From the NCBI RefSeq assembly GCF_042650605.1, contig NZ_JBHSBN010000009.1, positions 124,001 through 188,000 of the forward strand: a stretch of 64,000 bases of DNA, read 5' to 3'. Positions within the stretch are counted from its first letter, which is position 1. Every line of letters starts with the position of its first letter. Of this stretch, positions 32,086 through 40,462 are shown piece after piece. A program made the translations under genes and the position numbers. The stretch is from Micromonospora_J zhanjiangensis (lineage in GTDB: Bacteria > Actinomycetota > Actinomycetes > Mycobacteriales > Micromonosporaceae). The notes under the pieces are model-generated. The model saw nothing but the letters and a program-made list of their open reading frames with translations, did no database searches and was not told the origin of the DNA.

Positions 32086-32154
32086 CCGTCGAGCCTAACG
32101 GCCTCGCCCCGACGCCCTACGAGCCTCAAGCCCGCCCGCCGCACGTGGCTGCCT

Positions 32155-32219
32155 GTGATCGTTAACGTCTCAGCCGTTCGACACGCCGATCGAACGACGG
32201 CTCAGACGTTAACGATCAC
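32155..32219. repeat. GTTAAC inverted-repeat family G, copy 1
   Basis: A 65-bp element with 22-bp near-perfect ends beginning TGATCGTTAACG, around a 19-nt centre that contains CGACACGCCG. Copies 2 (34945-35007) and 3 (58446-58511, reversed) share ends and centre. The right arm supplies the last codons and TGA of the downstream HAD gene. Confidence 0.9.
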
Positions 32220-32933
32220 TGCGTCCTCGACTGCCGGGGAGTTCCCGACCATGTGCAGGACCGTTTTCAGGCCGTGAACCGGGCCTTCGGTCCGAGGCAG
32301 GATCAGCGTCCGAATCCCCAGGGAGACTCCGCCGACGTCGTCCCTGGGGCTGTCGCCGACCATCAGGGTCTGGCTGCCCGGAACGTCGAGCAGTTCCAGC
32401 GCGCGGGCGAAGATCGCCGGGTCGGGCTTCACCAGACCCACCTCGAAGGACAGCATTACGCCATCGAGGAGACCACTCAGGCCAACTCGGTCCAGGAGCG
32501 GACGAATGTCCAGCCCGATGTTGGACAGCAGCACGATTCTGATGCCGCGTGACCTGAGTTCCCGGAGGACGGGGAGGGTGTCGACGAAGGGCGTCCACTG
32601 ATCCGGCATGACCGCGTACAGTGCGGCGATCAGGTCGGGTTTGATGCCGGGATACAGCGCCACCGTCCTGCTGAAGACGTCCCGATGACGCTCGTGGCTG
32701 AGGTCGCGCTCGCTGCTGGGGTCGATCGTGTGGGCGTGCTGCCAGATCTGGTCGAGATGCTCACGCAGGCCCGTGATCTGGTCGGCGCTCAGCTCCGGCT
32801 CCGCGTTTCCGTCCTCGGCCAGGCGCCGGAGAGCGGCCTCGATCCAACGACGGGCGTCGCCGCCATCAACCAGCGTGCCGTGGAAGTCGAAGATGACTCC
32901 GTTGATCGCTTCGGGCGCTGTGTCGGTGAGCAT
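32202..32933 (-). CDS. HAD-superfamily hydrolase
   Basis: 243 residues from the ATG at 32933. The HAD nucleophile motif VIFDFHGTLVDGG (note DFH in place of DLD) is followed by motif II IVLLSNIG, the Lys in VGLVKPDPAIF and the acidic motif MVGDSPRDDVGG. This is the phosphatase-like fold typical of phosphoglycolate/haloacid family members; substrate unknown. The C-terminus VIVNV and its stop codon are encoded by the right arm of repeat copy 1, so the repeat has become part of the coding sequence. Confidence 0.85.
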   Translation of the reverse strand: MLTDTAPEAINGVIFDFHGTLVDGGDARRWIEAALRRLAEDGNAEPELSADQITGLREHLDQIWQHAHTIDPSSERDLSHERHRDVFSRTVALYPGIKPDLIAALYAVMPDQWTPFVDTLPVLRELRSRGIRIVLLSNIGLDIRPLLDRVGLSGLLDGVMLSFEVGLVKPDPAIFARALELLDVPGSQTLMVGDSPRDDVGGVSLGIRTLILPRTEGPVHGLKTVLHMVGNSPAVEDAVIVNV

Positions 32934-33141
32934 GCCGCAGCCTATCCGCCGCCACCCTCGGCCCCGCAGCAGAATGGCCGCCGACCGGATCAGTCGCGAC
33001 CCACGGCACCGGGCGGCGTCGGCGAGCTGCTCGCCCACCACGCCGCTGCGCCGGACGAGCCGACGGAGCGTCCGTGGCGGCGACTGTCCAGGAACCGGCA
33101 GCACGGTTGTCCCGACCGCCGGGGGCGGTGAAACTCGCGCG

Positions 33142-33951
33142 GTGCTCACCTCCCGGCCACCCGCCGACGACGCCTCGGACCTGGACTGGCTGCTGTTCGA
33201 GCAGTCGAACGTGCTCACCACCAGCCAGGCGACCGGTGCGCTCAGCCCGGGGACGCTAAGCGGGCTGATCCATTCCGGGCGCTGGCGATCCATCTGCCGG
33301 GGGCGTCGTGCTGGCCGGCAACGGTCGCCTCACCCTCGACCAGCAACTGTGGGTGGCGGTCCTGGTCACCGGGCCGGACTCGGTGCTGGCCGGGGCAACC
33401 GCGGCCGCCGAGGGCGGGGTACGCGGCCTCCGGCGCCAGGCGATACACGTCCTGGTCCCGGCCCACCGCCGCCCGGCGCGGAACGTCCTGCGCACGCTGC
33501 CCATCGACATGCCGGGGGTCATCCTGCACCGGACCTCGATACTGCCCGAGGAACACGTGCAACTGGCCCGGCCGATGCGTACCACAATGGCTCGTGCGGT
33601 AGTGGACGCCGCGGCCTGGGCGCGGGGCGCGGACCAGGCCCGGGTCGTCCTCGCGTCGGCGTGTCAGCAACGCCGGGTCACTCCGGCTGAACTCGGTGCG
33701 GTGCTGGAACGGCTGCCGAACGTGCCCCGGCGGGCGCTCATCCGGCAGACCATCGACGACATCTCCGGCGGAGCGGAAGCCCTGTCGGAGATCAACTTCG
33801 TCCGACTCTGCCGGCGGTACCGGCTTCCCGTGCCGGACCTGCAGGAGCGTCGGGTCGACGCGGCGGGACGGAACCGCTACCTGGACGCCTACTGGCGCGA
33901 ATACCGGCTGCATGTCGAGGTCGACGGGGCGCACCACATGGACGTAAAACA
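33142..33951 (+). pseudogene. Broken DUF559-type (Vsr-like / AbiEi-linked) gene
   Basis: The N-terminal reading (LDWLLFEQSNVLTTSQATGALSPGTLSGLIHSGRWRSICRG) and the continuation (VVLAGNGRLTLDQQLWVAVLVTGPDSVLAG) are in different frames, split by one extra G in a run of five Gs at about 33299-33303. The second part reaches the Vsr-like DUF559 core (RNRYLDAYWREYRLHVEVDGAHHMDV) and then loses the rest of that domain, running into hairpin DNA at 33952. Similar genes are common in actinobacteria, often near toxin-antitoxin regions. Either a decayed gene or a local sequencing error plus truncation. Confidence 0.65.
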
Positions 33952-33998
33952 AGTCTTGGACAGTTTGCGTTCCAACCGAACAGAACTTGTCCAAGACT
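33952..33998. repeat. Inverted repeat at the truncation point of the DUF559 gene
   Basis: AGTCTTGGACA (33952-33962) is exactly complemented at 33988-33998, with 25 bases between; near-matching bases extend the pairing inward. A second GC hairpin, CCCCGCCAATGGCGGGG, follows at 34009-34025. It may be a remnant of a small mobile element that truncated the gene, or a terminator pair. Confidence 0.55.
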
Positions 33999-34130
33999 CA
34001 TTGGCTTTCCCCGCCAATGGCGGGGGCTCGGCGGCGCCGCGTCCGGGGTCATCAGCCGATCGGATGACCGAAGGCGATGATCGGCTATTTCCATGTGCGA
34101 CGGACATCCTCCGACGCCTAGGAAGGACGC

Positions 34131-34850
34131 ATGAGCAACGAACGGACCGTTCCCCTGCTGCCGTGCGCATCCATTGACGACATCCAAACCTTCTACGAGG
34201 TTCTCGGTTTCCACACCACGTACAAGCAACGCAAGCCCAACCCGTGCGTGGGGGTGCGGCGGGAAGACCTGCATCTGCAGTTCTTCGAGATCCCCGGATT
34301 TGATCCGGAGCAGTCCTATGGCTCCTGTCTCGTACTCACCTCGGACATCGAGGGACTGCACCGGGCATTCGCCGCCGGCATGCGCGCCGCGTACGGCAAG
34401 GTACTGGTGTCCGGAACGCCGCGGATGACCCGGCCCAGGGCGCGGAAGAACGCCGACGGGTTGGGCGGGTTCAGCGTCATCGACCCGGGCGGCAACTGGA
34501 TCCGCGTCTTCCGGGACGCCGTCACCGCGCCGATGCCGGCCGCCACGCCTGCCGGGCGGCTGGCCAAGGCCCTGGCGAATGCTGTCGTGCAGGCCGATTC
34601 CAGGGGAAGCGTCGGACAGGCCGTTCGGATCCTGGACAGCGCGTTGGCCCGCCCGCAGTCCGACGATGACCCGGTCGAGCAGGTGGAGGTCCTGGTCTAC
34701 CGCGCCGAACTCGCGATGGTGCTGCACGATCCAGCGACCACGGCCGAGATGCTGGCCCGCGCCCGGTCCGTCACGCTCACGGAACACGAATCCGAAAGGG
34801 CGGCAGCCACGTTCGACAACGCCGCCGAACTCGCAGCAGCACTGCGGTGA
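34131..34850 (+). CDS. VOC (glyoxalase/bleomycin-resistance-like) family protein
   Basis: 239 residues, good ribosome site GGAAGGA. Residues 1-128 match one vicinal-oxygen-chelate fold (PCASIDDIQTFYEVLGFHT, then REDLHLQFFEI, then GGFSVIDPGGNWIRVFRD). The last ~110 residues form a helical extension with repeat-like ...QAVRILDSALARP... and ...AEMLARARSVTL... segments, not typical of simple VOC proteins. A small-molecule binding or resistance role is possible. Substrate unknown. Confidence 0.75.
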   Translation: MSNERTVPLLPCASIDDIQTFYEVLGFHTTYKQRKPNPCVGVRREDLHLQFFEIPGFDPEQSYGSCLVLTSDIEGLHRAFAAGMRAAYGKVLVSGTPRMTRPRARKNADGLGGFSVIDPGGNWIRVFRDAVTAPMPAATPAGRLAKALANAVVQADSRGSVGQAVRILDSALARPQSDDDPVEQVEVLVYRAELAMVLHDPATTAEMLARARSVTLTEHESERAAATFDNAAELAAALR

Positions 34851-34944
34851 CCCAGGGTTACGGACGATCGAGGCACGTGCGGCCACGGACCGGCAGTGGC
34901 TCGACGCGTGGCCGACTGGGCGGACGGTCAGCGGGATTCCCTCA

Positions 34945-35007
34945 TGATCGTTAACGGCTGAGCCGTCCGACACGCCGGTGGAGCTACGGCTCAGACGTTA
35001 ACGATCA
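34945..35007. repeat. GTTAAC inverted-repeat family G, copy 2
   Basis: 63 bp, same length, ends and CGACACGCCG centre as copy 1. It lies between the VOC gene and hairpin copy B, 57 bp before the latter. Confidence 0.9.
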
Positions 35008-35064
35008 CCGGACTCCGGGGGCACGGCCGGAGTGGTTCCGGGGATGCTGGGCGGCGACGGGCAC

Positions 35065-35110
35065 GGCCTACCTCATCTTCGTAGTAGCTACATCAAGGAT
35101 GATGTAGGCC
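35065..35110. repeat. Hairpin repeat family H, copy B
   Basis: 13-bp arms (35065-35077 and 35098-35110; one mismatch) around a 20-nt loop that begins TTCGTAGTAGCTAC. The right arm overlaps the last codons and the stop of the zinc-ribbon gene that ends at 35093. Confidence 0.8.
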
Positions 35111-37360
35111 CAAAAGGGACAGCGCCTCGCGGGGAGTGCCTGCTTGGGCGAGTTGTCGGATTCCGTCGCGCTCGTGCAGCAGGAGGCGACAGCCGGTCGG
35201 GGCGAGGTGGACGGTGACCGGTTGACCGGCGTAGTGGTGGGCGAGCCGGAGGATCGAGGGTGTCGGGTCGTCCATGGCGGCGACGGCCGCGCTCTGCGGC
35301 ACCGGCACCGGGCGACCCGGGTCGGTGGGGACGGTGCGGGCCAGGGCAAGCTCCAGGTAGGTGAGGCAGCTGGCGACGGCGGCCTCGACGGTCTGCTGCA
35401 GCGGCGGTTCGAGCCGAAAGGTCCGCGGACCGTCGGAGCCAGCGGACAGAACGTCGGAGCCGGCGGCCGGGCCGTCGGAGCCAGCGAGCGGGCCATCGGA
35501 GCCAGCGACCAGGCCGTCGGAGCCGGCGAGCGGGCCGTCGGAGCCAGCGACCAGGCCGTCGGAGCCGGCGAGCGGGCCGTCGCAGCCAGCGGCCGGGCCG
35601 TCGGGGCCGGTGGGCAGCGCGTCGGGCGGGACGACGTCGACCTCCCACCGGTGGCCGTGGACGCGCAGCGGATCGCCGTCGTGCTGCCGGTGGTCCTCGA
35701 CGGTGATCACGATGGCCAGGTGCAGGCCGTGGGCGAGCCGGATCAACTCGGTCAGCGGCGGCACGTCAGGGGCGCAGGCGAGGACGAGCAGGCGCGCGCC
35801 GGGCAGGCCGCGGCCGATGGCGTGCAGGTGTTCGGTGAGCGGGTCGGCGCCGGCGTACGGGAGGGTGACGGTGCCGTCGCGCAGGTCCTGGCCGAGAGGC
35901 TGGCCCAGGTCGGCTTCGGTGAGGTCTTCGGGGCGTACCCGGAAGGTGGGTGCCCAGCGGGCGAGCCGGTAGCGGTCGGGGAGCTGGTGCACCGGCTTGC
36001 CGCCGGGTTGGGTGGCGACCAGCGGGGCGGGCGTGCCGGGGGTCGGCCGCCAGGTCTGGTGGACGACGCGGTGGCGCAGGTCGGTGAGGGTGACCGCGAC
36101 GGCGTGGTGTCGGCGGTGGCTGCCCCGGCAGGTGTGGCAGGGCAGCGGTGAGGGGGCCATGCCGGCGCCGGAGCAGGCGGCGCAGTGCGGGTCGGCGGGT
36201 CGGCCGCCCATGGTGCAGTAGCAGCGGCGCAGCCCGTGGGCGGGCCGGCAGTCGGGGCACTCGTCGTACCCGATGGGGGTGCCCCACCACGACGGTGCCG
36301 GCGGTTGCCAGACGCGGTGCAGCGCGGTAACCGTGCGGCGGGTGACCTGGCCGGTGTCGCGTTCGGTGAGGATCTCGATGGTGCCGCCGACCCGCAGCCG
36401 CACGTGCCACCACCGGCCGTCGCGCCAGACGGCCTGTGCGCCGGCCGCGTCGGCCAGGTCGGCGTAGATGCGGCGTTCGACCTGGTCCAGGTCGACAATC
36501 GGGGCGCCGACCCGGTCGGGCGGTGCCGGCTCGATCGTGTACGCGGGCGCGCGCCGACCCCGCACGTCCAGCCCGTAGAGCGCGTCGGCGACGGTGGTCG
36601 CGGCGACCGCCGCGGGCAGGTCCGCGCCCCGGCGGGTCGGATCGTCGGGTACGTCGGCGCCGGGCAGCTCGTAGCGGATGTCCCAGGACAGCTCGCCCCA
36701 GCGTTGCCGGCGGGCCTCGACGACCAGGTCGAGCCGCAGCAGCTCGGCCACCTCGCACAACCGGCCCAGGTCCCGGTCGAGGTCGCGGGGCGTCTCGGCG
36801 GCGGTCCGGCCGAGGAACACCCACCACGGGTGGTAGTCCTGCCCGGCGACCACCTGCGCCTCGATCGCGTACCGGTCGGTGGCGGGCAGGTCGGGCCGCC
36901 ACCGCGCCGGCAGCGACAGGACGAGCTCGCCGACCGGCCGGTCGGGGTAGCGCACGTCCCGGACCGAGCCGGCGCCGACGGCGGCGGCCAACTCCCGCAC
37001 GACCGGATCCAGCGGCAGGCACCAGCCGTACCCGGCCCGCCGGTCCGGCGGCACCGCGCCGGGCACCACCTCGCGGGAGGCGACCGCGCCGGTGTCCAGG
37101 TTCGCCACGGTCAGCACGAGCTGCGCCCGCCGGCTCCCCCGCTGCCGGCACGACCCGCACGCCTGCGCCACGCTGCCGGCACCGCCGCAGACCCGGCACT
37201 CCCGGTACGCCTCGTCGGCCGGTTTGCCGAGGGCCGCGTCCTCGTCGACCAGGAACCGGTCGCCACGACTAACGCAGTGGCACCGGCGCAGCACGAACGT
37301 CAGCCCGTCGCAGTCCGGGCAGACCACGGTCACCGGCGCTCCCCCGCCGCCGGCTTTCAT
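35093..37360 (-). CDS. Large multi-zinc-ribbon protein with tandem GSDGPLA repeats
   Basis: 755 residues from ATG 37360; a GTG at 37369 overlapping the upstream stop is an alternative start. Two CxxC clusters near the N-terminus (CPDCDG, then CRVCGGAGSVAQACGSC) and another in the middle (CPDCRP, CYC, CAACSGAG, CHTCRG) look like DnaJ-type or other zinc ribbons. About residues 590-660 are eight copies of a 7-residue G-S-D-G-P-L/A-A unit, encoded by 21-bp tandem DNA repeats at about 35430-35610. Function unrecognised. It sits just downstream of the DivIVA-like gene. Confidence 0.75.
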   Translation of the reverse strand: MKAGGGGAPVTVVCPDCDGLTFVLRRCHCVSRGDRFLVDEDAALGKPADEAYRECRVCGGAGSVAQACGSCRQRGSRRAQLVLTVANLDTGAVASREVVPGAVPPDRRAGYGWCLPLDPVVRELAAAVGAGSVRDVRYPDRPVGELVLSLPARWRPDLPATDRYAIEAQVVAGQDYHPWWVFLGRTAAETPRDLDRDLGRLCEVAELLRLDLVVEARRQRWGELSWDIRYELPGADVPDDPTRRGADLPAAVAATTVADALYGLDVRGRRAPAYTIEPAPPDRVGAPIVDLDQVERRIYADLADAAGAQAVWRDGRWWHVRLRVGGTIEILTERDTGQVTRRTVTALHRVWQPPAPSWWGTPIGYDECPDCRPAHGLRRCYCTMGGRPADPHCAACSGAGMAPSPLPCHTCRGSHRRHHAVAVTLTDLRHRVVHQTWRPTPGTPAPLVATQPGGKPVHQLPDRYRLARWAPTFRVRPEDLTEADLGQPLGQDLRDGTVTLPYAGADPLTEHLHAIGRGLPGARLLVLACAPDVPPLTELIRLAHGLHLAIVITVEDHRQHDGDPLRVHGHRWEVDVVPPDALPTGPDGPAAGCDGPLAGSDGLVAGSDGPLAGSDGLVAGSDGPLAGSDGPAAGSDVLSAGSDGPRTFRLEPPLQQTVEAAVASCLTYLELALARTVPTDPGRPVPVPQSAAVAAMDDPTPSILRLAHHYAGQPVTVHLAPTGCRLLLHERDGIRQLAQAGTPREALSLLGLHHP

Positions 37361-37365
37361 GGCGG

Positions 37366-37683
37366 TCACCGGGTGTGCCCGTTGTGGGCGTACCGGGACT
37401 GCCGGGCCCGCCACTGCCGGAACTCGGCCTCCACCCTGGCCGTCTCGGCCCGACTGGCCGACAACGCCTTGTACGCGTCGGCCAGGTCACCGGCCACCTG
37501 GTCGAGGAAGTTGCGGACCTCGGCCGCGTCGACGCCGCGCCGGCCCCGCCGGGTGAACGGCCGCCGCCGCACCTGCCACGGCCGCAACGGCAGGTACGAC
37601 GCCGCCCGGTAACACGTCGAGTCCGTCTCCTGGGGCGGCGGCTCGGTCTGACGGCGCCCGGCGAGCAGACGACGGAACAACAT
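37366..37683 (-). CDS. Small DivIVA-domain protein
   Basis: 105 residues from ATG 37683. After a basic N-terminus, the region RPWQVRRRPFTRRGRRGVDAAEVRNFLDQVAGDLADAYKAL is a DivIVA-type membrane-binding/coiled-coil start, followed by a short helical tail. DivIVA proteins mark curved membranes and poles and organise growth in actinobacteria. It is translationally linked to the zinc-ribbon gene, whose candidate start overlaps its stop. This is far shorter than Wag31/DivIVA, so it is a paralogue, not the main polarity protein. Confidence 0.75.
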   Translation of the reverse strand: MLFRRLLAGRRQTEPPPQETDSTCYRAASYLPLRPWQVRRRPFTRRGRRGVDAAEVRNFLDQVAGDLADAYKALSASRAETARVEAEFRQWRARQSRYAHNGHTR

Positions 37684-37726
37684 GCGCACGGCGAACCCAC
37701 CTCTCGAATCGGGGTTGTGCGGAGCG

Positions 37727-37761
37727 GGTGGGCCGTCCGGGAAGGGAACGGACGGCCCACC
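37727..37761 (-). promoter_or_regulatory. Leader hairpin of the DivIVA-like gene
   Basis: A perfect 12-bp stem (GGTGGGCCGTCC with GGACGGCCCACC) and 11-nt loop lie 44 bp upstream of the DivIVA-like start in its 5' leader. It could be an attenuator or a regulatory RNA stem. Confidence 0.35.
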
Positions 37762-37942
37762 GGGCCCGACCACCGCAGCCACGACCAGCGGTACGACAGC
37801 CGAGCTGATCCACAAAGCCGCAGCTCAAGGAGGTTTCGCCAGCGGCTCGTGATGGCAGTGAAGCACCAGAGCCAGTCAATAGCAACGTCTAACAGGACCA
37901 CTCCATTGCTATAGAGTCTCCAGATCCGTACACTCAGTCACG

Positions 37943-37962
37943 TGTCTATTCCCGGTTAGACA
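37943..37962. promoter_or_regulatory. Candidate operator palindrome upstream of the HTH/DUF5753 gene
   Basis: TGTCTA, eight bases, TAGACA: a 20-bp inverted repeat in the AT-rich part of the 338-bp gap between the divergent DivIVA-like and HTH genes. A half-site GTCTA recurs at about 37887. A regulator binding site is a reasonable guess. Nothing else obvious is in this gap besides the hairpin above and the AGGAGG at 38011. Confidence 0.35.
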
Positions 37963-38021
37963 ATCCATTCGCTCTCGTTAGCCACCGGAACGATTCACAG
38001 CCCCGCGACCAGGAGGCGCGC

Positions 38022-38927
38022 GTGTCACAAGGCGTAACCGGATCGACGATGCTTCGCCGGCAGATCGGGAGAAAGTTCGAGGCTCTTCGCAAGGCGGCCG
38101 GCATCACCATGGAGGACGCGGCCGAGCGGCTGGACCGTGCACGAGCGACCCTCTACCGCATCGAGAACGGCGCGGAAACGGTGCGCTTCCGCCAGGCCGA
38201 CGTGGAGCAGATGCTCAACCTCTACGGCGCATCGGCGGAGGAAGCCGAACTCCTGCTCGCGATGACCGCTGCCACCCGCGAGAACAAGAATTGGTGGCAC
38301 GACTACATCGGCTCGGGCCTGCCCCGCTGGTTCAACCTCTACGTTGGACTGGAAGCGTCCGCTGCCACCATCCGCCGCTACCAGAACGAGTTGGTCCCCG
38401 GCCTCCTGCAGACCCGGGCCTATGCCGAGCAGGTCTTCAGCATGCCGGGAGGCGCGGTCAACATCGCCGAGCCGAACGACGTGCAGCGCGCCATCCAACT
38501 CCGGATGGAACGCCAAGCCATCCTGACCCGCTTCTCGCCGTTGCAACTAAGCGTGATCCTCAACGAGTCGGTTCTACGGCGGCAGGTCGGCAGCCCAGAG
38601 ATCATGTCCGAGCAACTGAACCAGATCATCAAGGCCGCCGAGCTACCGAACGTAACTGTAAAAATCTTGCCGTTCTCGGCCGGATTGCACGCCGGCGCGA
38701 TGACCGGAGCGTTCTCAATCTTGGAATTTCCGCGCGGCAAGGACGGCGAGGTGGTGGAGCCGACCGTGGTCTACATCGAGACGGCCACCGGTGCGATCTA
38801 CCTCGACAAGCCCCACGAAGCCGGAACACACTCGGATATCTGGAAGGACATGGAGGGGCGAACCCTGAACGAGTCCAAGTCCAGGAGCATGATGCAGACC
38901 ATCGCAGAGGAGTACGGCAATGCTTGA
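38022..38927 (+). CDS. XRE-type HTH regulator with DUF5753 domain (Scr1 class)
   Basis: 301 residues from a GTG start with AGGAGG 5-10 bp upstream. Residues 12-70 are the Cro/C1-type helix-turn-helix (LRRQIGRKFEALRKAAGITMEDAAERLDRARATLYRIENG). The rest is the DUF5753 ligand-like domain (RYQNELVPGLLQTRAYAEQVF, later LPNVTVKILPFSAGLHAGAMTGAFSILEFP). In actinobacteria such a protein is usually followed by a DUF397 gene, as here; members of this pair regulate development or antibiotic genes in Streptomyces. Local regulator of the island is an inference. Confidence 0.9.
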   Translation: MSQGVTGSTMLRRQIGRKFEALRKAAGITMEDAAERLDRARATLYRIENGAETVRFRQADVEQMLNLYGASAEEAELLLAMTAATRENKNWWHDYIGSGLPRWFNLYVGLEASAATIRRYQNELVPGLLQTRAYAEQVFSMPGGAVNIAEPNDVQRAIQLRMERQAILTRFSPLQLSVILNESVLRRQVGSPEIMSEQLNQIIKAAELPNVTVKILPFSAGLHAGAMTGAFSILEFPRGKDGEVVEPTVVYIETATGAIYLDKPHEAGTHSDIWKDMEGRTLNESKSRSMMQTIAEEYGNA

Positions 38928-39117
38928 CCGGACGGCACGCTGGCGCAAGAGCAGCCGAAGCAACAACGGTGGCGAGTGCGTCGAGGTCGCCGACAACCTG
39001 CCGGGCGTCGTCGGCGTTCGGGACAGCAAGGATCCGACAGGTCCGGTGCTGACGTTCGACCGAGACGGTTGGGGCCGCTTCCTCGACGGCCTTAAGGACG
39101 GCGACGCGGCAGCCTGA
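38920..39117 (+). CDS. DUF397 protein, partner of the HTH/DUF5753 gene
   Basis: 65 residues. WRKSSRSNNGGECVEVADNLPGVVGVRDSKDPTGPVLTFD is the classical DUF397 pattern. It overlaps the regulator gene by eight bases, so the two are co-translated. In the literature the pair has been compared with toxin-antitoxin pairs; no enzyme motif is visible. Conserved order supports a joint role. Confidence 0.92.
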   Translation: MLDRTARWRKSSRSNNGGECVEVADNLPGVVGVRDSKDPTGPVLTFDRDGWGRFLDGLKDGDAAA

Positions 39118-39258
39118 TACCGAGCTGGACGCGGGAGCCTACCGGCCCCTCGGCGGGCCTCCGCGTTATTCACCGACTTGATGCTGTCGGATAGTGTTCG
39201 TCTGACCACAGCAGACGCTTGCGCGGTCGCGACAGCGACCCTCGGAAGAAAGAGCGAG

Positions 39259-39522
39259 ATGGCCAGCATCGAGGAAGTCAAGGCAGCGCTTGCCCAAGCA
39301 GCCGAGCAGGGCAACACCGCGGTCAACCAGATCCAGGCCGCTGCGGCCGGCGTCGAACAGACTCTCGCCAGGCTGCGCGCCGTCGCCGCCGGCACCGGCC
39401 ACCCGAAGATCGCCGAAGCCATCGCCCGCGCCGAACAGAGCAAGCAGCACCTGGCTCAAGCCGCGCAGCTCGTGCAGGGCGGATCGCAGGCCGCTCGGGA
39501 GTACATGAGCGTCCTCGGCTGA
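39259..39522 (+). CDS. Small all-helical protein, first of three in tandem
   Basis: 87 residues from the ATG at 39259; an in-frame extension back to 39178 is not needed. Ala/Gln-rich, with long helices (VKAALAQAAEQGNTAVNQIQAAAAGVEQTLARLRAV) and a C-terminal ...AREYMSVLG. Similar in plan to the next gene and to the N-terminus of 39782. It may belong to a Micromonosporaceae family I remember as DUF6244, or be a distant WXG100-like helical pair; I cannot decide. No signal or enzyme motif. Likely cytosolic. Confidence 0.7.
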   Translation: MASIEEVKAALAQAAEQGNTAVNQIQAAAAGVEQTLARLRAVAAGTGHPKIAEAIARAEQSKQHLAQAAQLVQGGSQAAREYMSVLG

Positions 39523-39524
39523 CC

Positions 39525-39785
39525 ATGAACATCGGGGATGTCAAGGCGACGATCCGGCAAGGCGGTCACTCACTCGATGAGGCGCGCAAGGGCATCGAGC
39601 AGGTGAACGGCCGCCTGACCGATGTATCCGCTCTGGCGCTGGCCACCCTGACCGACAGCCACCACGACCTGACCGAGAAGGCGCGTGCAACGTTGGCCGA
39701 GGCCAAGCACGAGATCGAGTTGGTGGTCCGACGCCTCGAAGAAGCCCGGGAGCACGCGCAGAAGTATTCGGCCACGCTCGGATGA
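39525..39785 (+). CDS. Small all-helical protein, second of three in tandem
   Basis: 86 residues, starting two bases after the previous stop. Same plan as the preceding gene (VKATIRQGGHSLDEARKGIEQVNGRL, then a helical hairpin ending AREHAQKYSATLG), so the two are likely paralogues that arose by duplication. Its stop overlaps the next ATG (ATGA). Function unknown. Confidence 0.72.
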   Translation: MNIGDVKATIRQGGHSLDEARKGIEQVNGRLTDVSALALATLTDSHHDLTEKARATLAEAKHEIELVVRRLEEAREHAQKYSATLG

Positions 39786-40462
39786 GTGGACTCGTTGAGC
39801 AGATCGTCGCTCAGCTCCGTGCCGCAGCGAACGAACTCGACAGTGCGGCTGCGGCCACCCATCGCGTCGGGGCGGATGCGCAGCAGGGGCACGCCCTACT
39901 CACCGCGGCTGGTCAAGGCAGCGATCATCGCGACATCCGCGCCGCGGTCGACAGCAGCCAGATCGCCGCCGCCAAGGTCGGCAAGGTCGAGCGGTTACTT
40001 GCCGAAGCCGCCAACCACCTGAACGCCTACGCCAACCACATCGCCCCTGGCTCTGCGCCTGAAAAGCAGGCAGCAGAATCAGCCATGCCCAGCGGTGAGG
40101 AACTCCTACAGGAGGCGGCACGGCGATCCGAGACCCACCGGGGCGCTCAAGGCTTCTTCAGTAAGATGACCCGGAACATCGAGGACATTCAAGACACCGG
40201 CAAGTCCGTGACCGAGGCGGCCGAGAACGTATTCAAGGTCACTATGCACAAGGCAGGGCCCTCCGGCGGCCACAGCACCGGCACCACCACCCCTTCGGTC
40301 CAGCAACCAGATACAACGAACAAGATTGATGTTCCTGGCACGGCGGGCAGTCTGATCGTCATAGGTGTCGTGGTCGGCATCGCCGTCCATAAGACCGGGC
40401 GGATGGCTCGCGAATATCTAACGAAACGGTGGAGAGATGCAGGCCAAGCAGGAGCTGACTGA
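39782..40462 (+). CDS. Helical protein with C-terminal membrane anchor
   Basis: 226 residues. The N-terminal ~90 residues share the helical plan of the two previous genes (IVAQLRAAANELDSAAAATHRV, later VERLLAEAANHLNAYANHIAPG). After a polar linker there is a hydrophobic segment at about 187-205 (AGSLIVIGVVVGIAVH) and a basic tail (KTGRMAREYLTKRW), giving a tail-anchored topology with the domain in the cytosol. It could tether the two small proteins to the membrane; this is inference. It overlaps the next start by 26 bases. Confidence 0.7.
   Translation: MSGLVEQIVAQLRAAANELDSAAAATHRVGADAQQGHALLTAAGQGSDHRDIRAAVDSSQIAAAKVGKVERLLAEAANHLNAYANHIAPGSAPEKQAAESAMPSGEELLQEAARRSETHRGAQGFFSKMTRNIEDIQDTGKSVTEAAENVFKVTMHKAGPSGGHSTGTTTPSVQQPDTTNKIDVPGTAGSLIVIGVVVGIAVHKTGRMAREYLTKRWRDAGQAGAD

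Noticed and set aside
35430..35610. 21-bp repeats as a CRISPR array
   Set aside because: Units are contiguous without unique spacers and read through in frame as a protein repeat.
37366..37815. Longer DivIVA-like protein starting at 37815
   Set aside because: The extra N-terminal residues resemble no family member and include the leader hairpin.
40437..40462. Frameshift between the membrane-anchored protein and the first paralogue
   Set aside because: The 26-base overlap is a normal coupled start; both products are complete.
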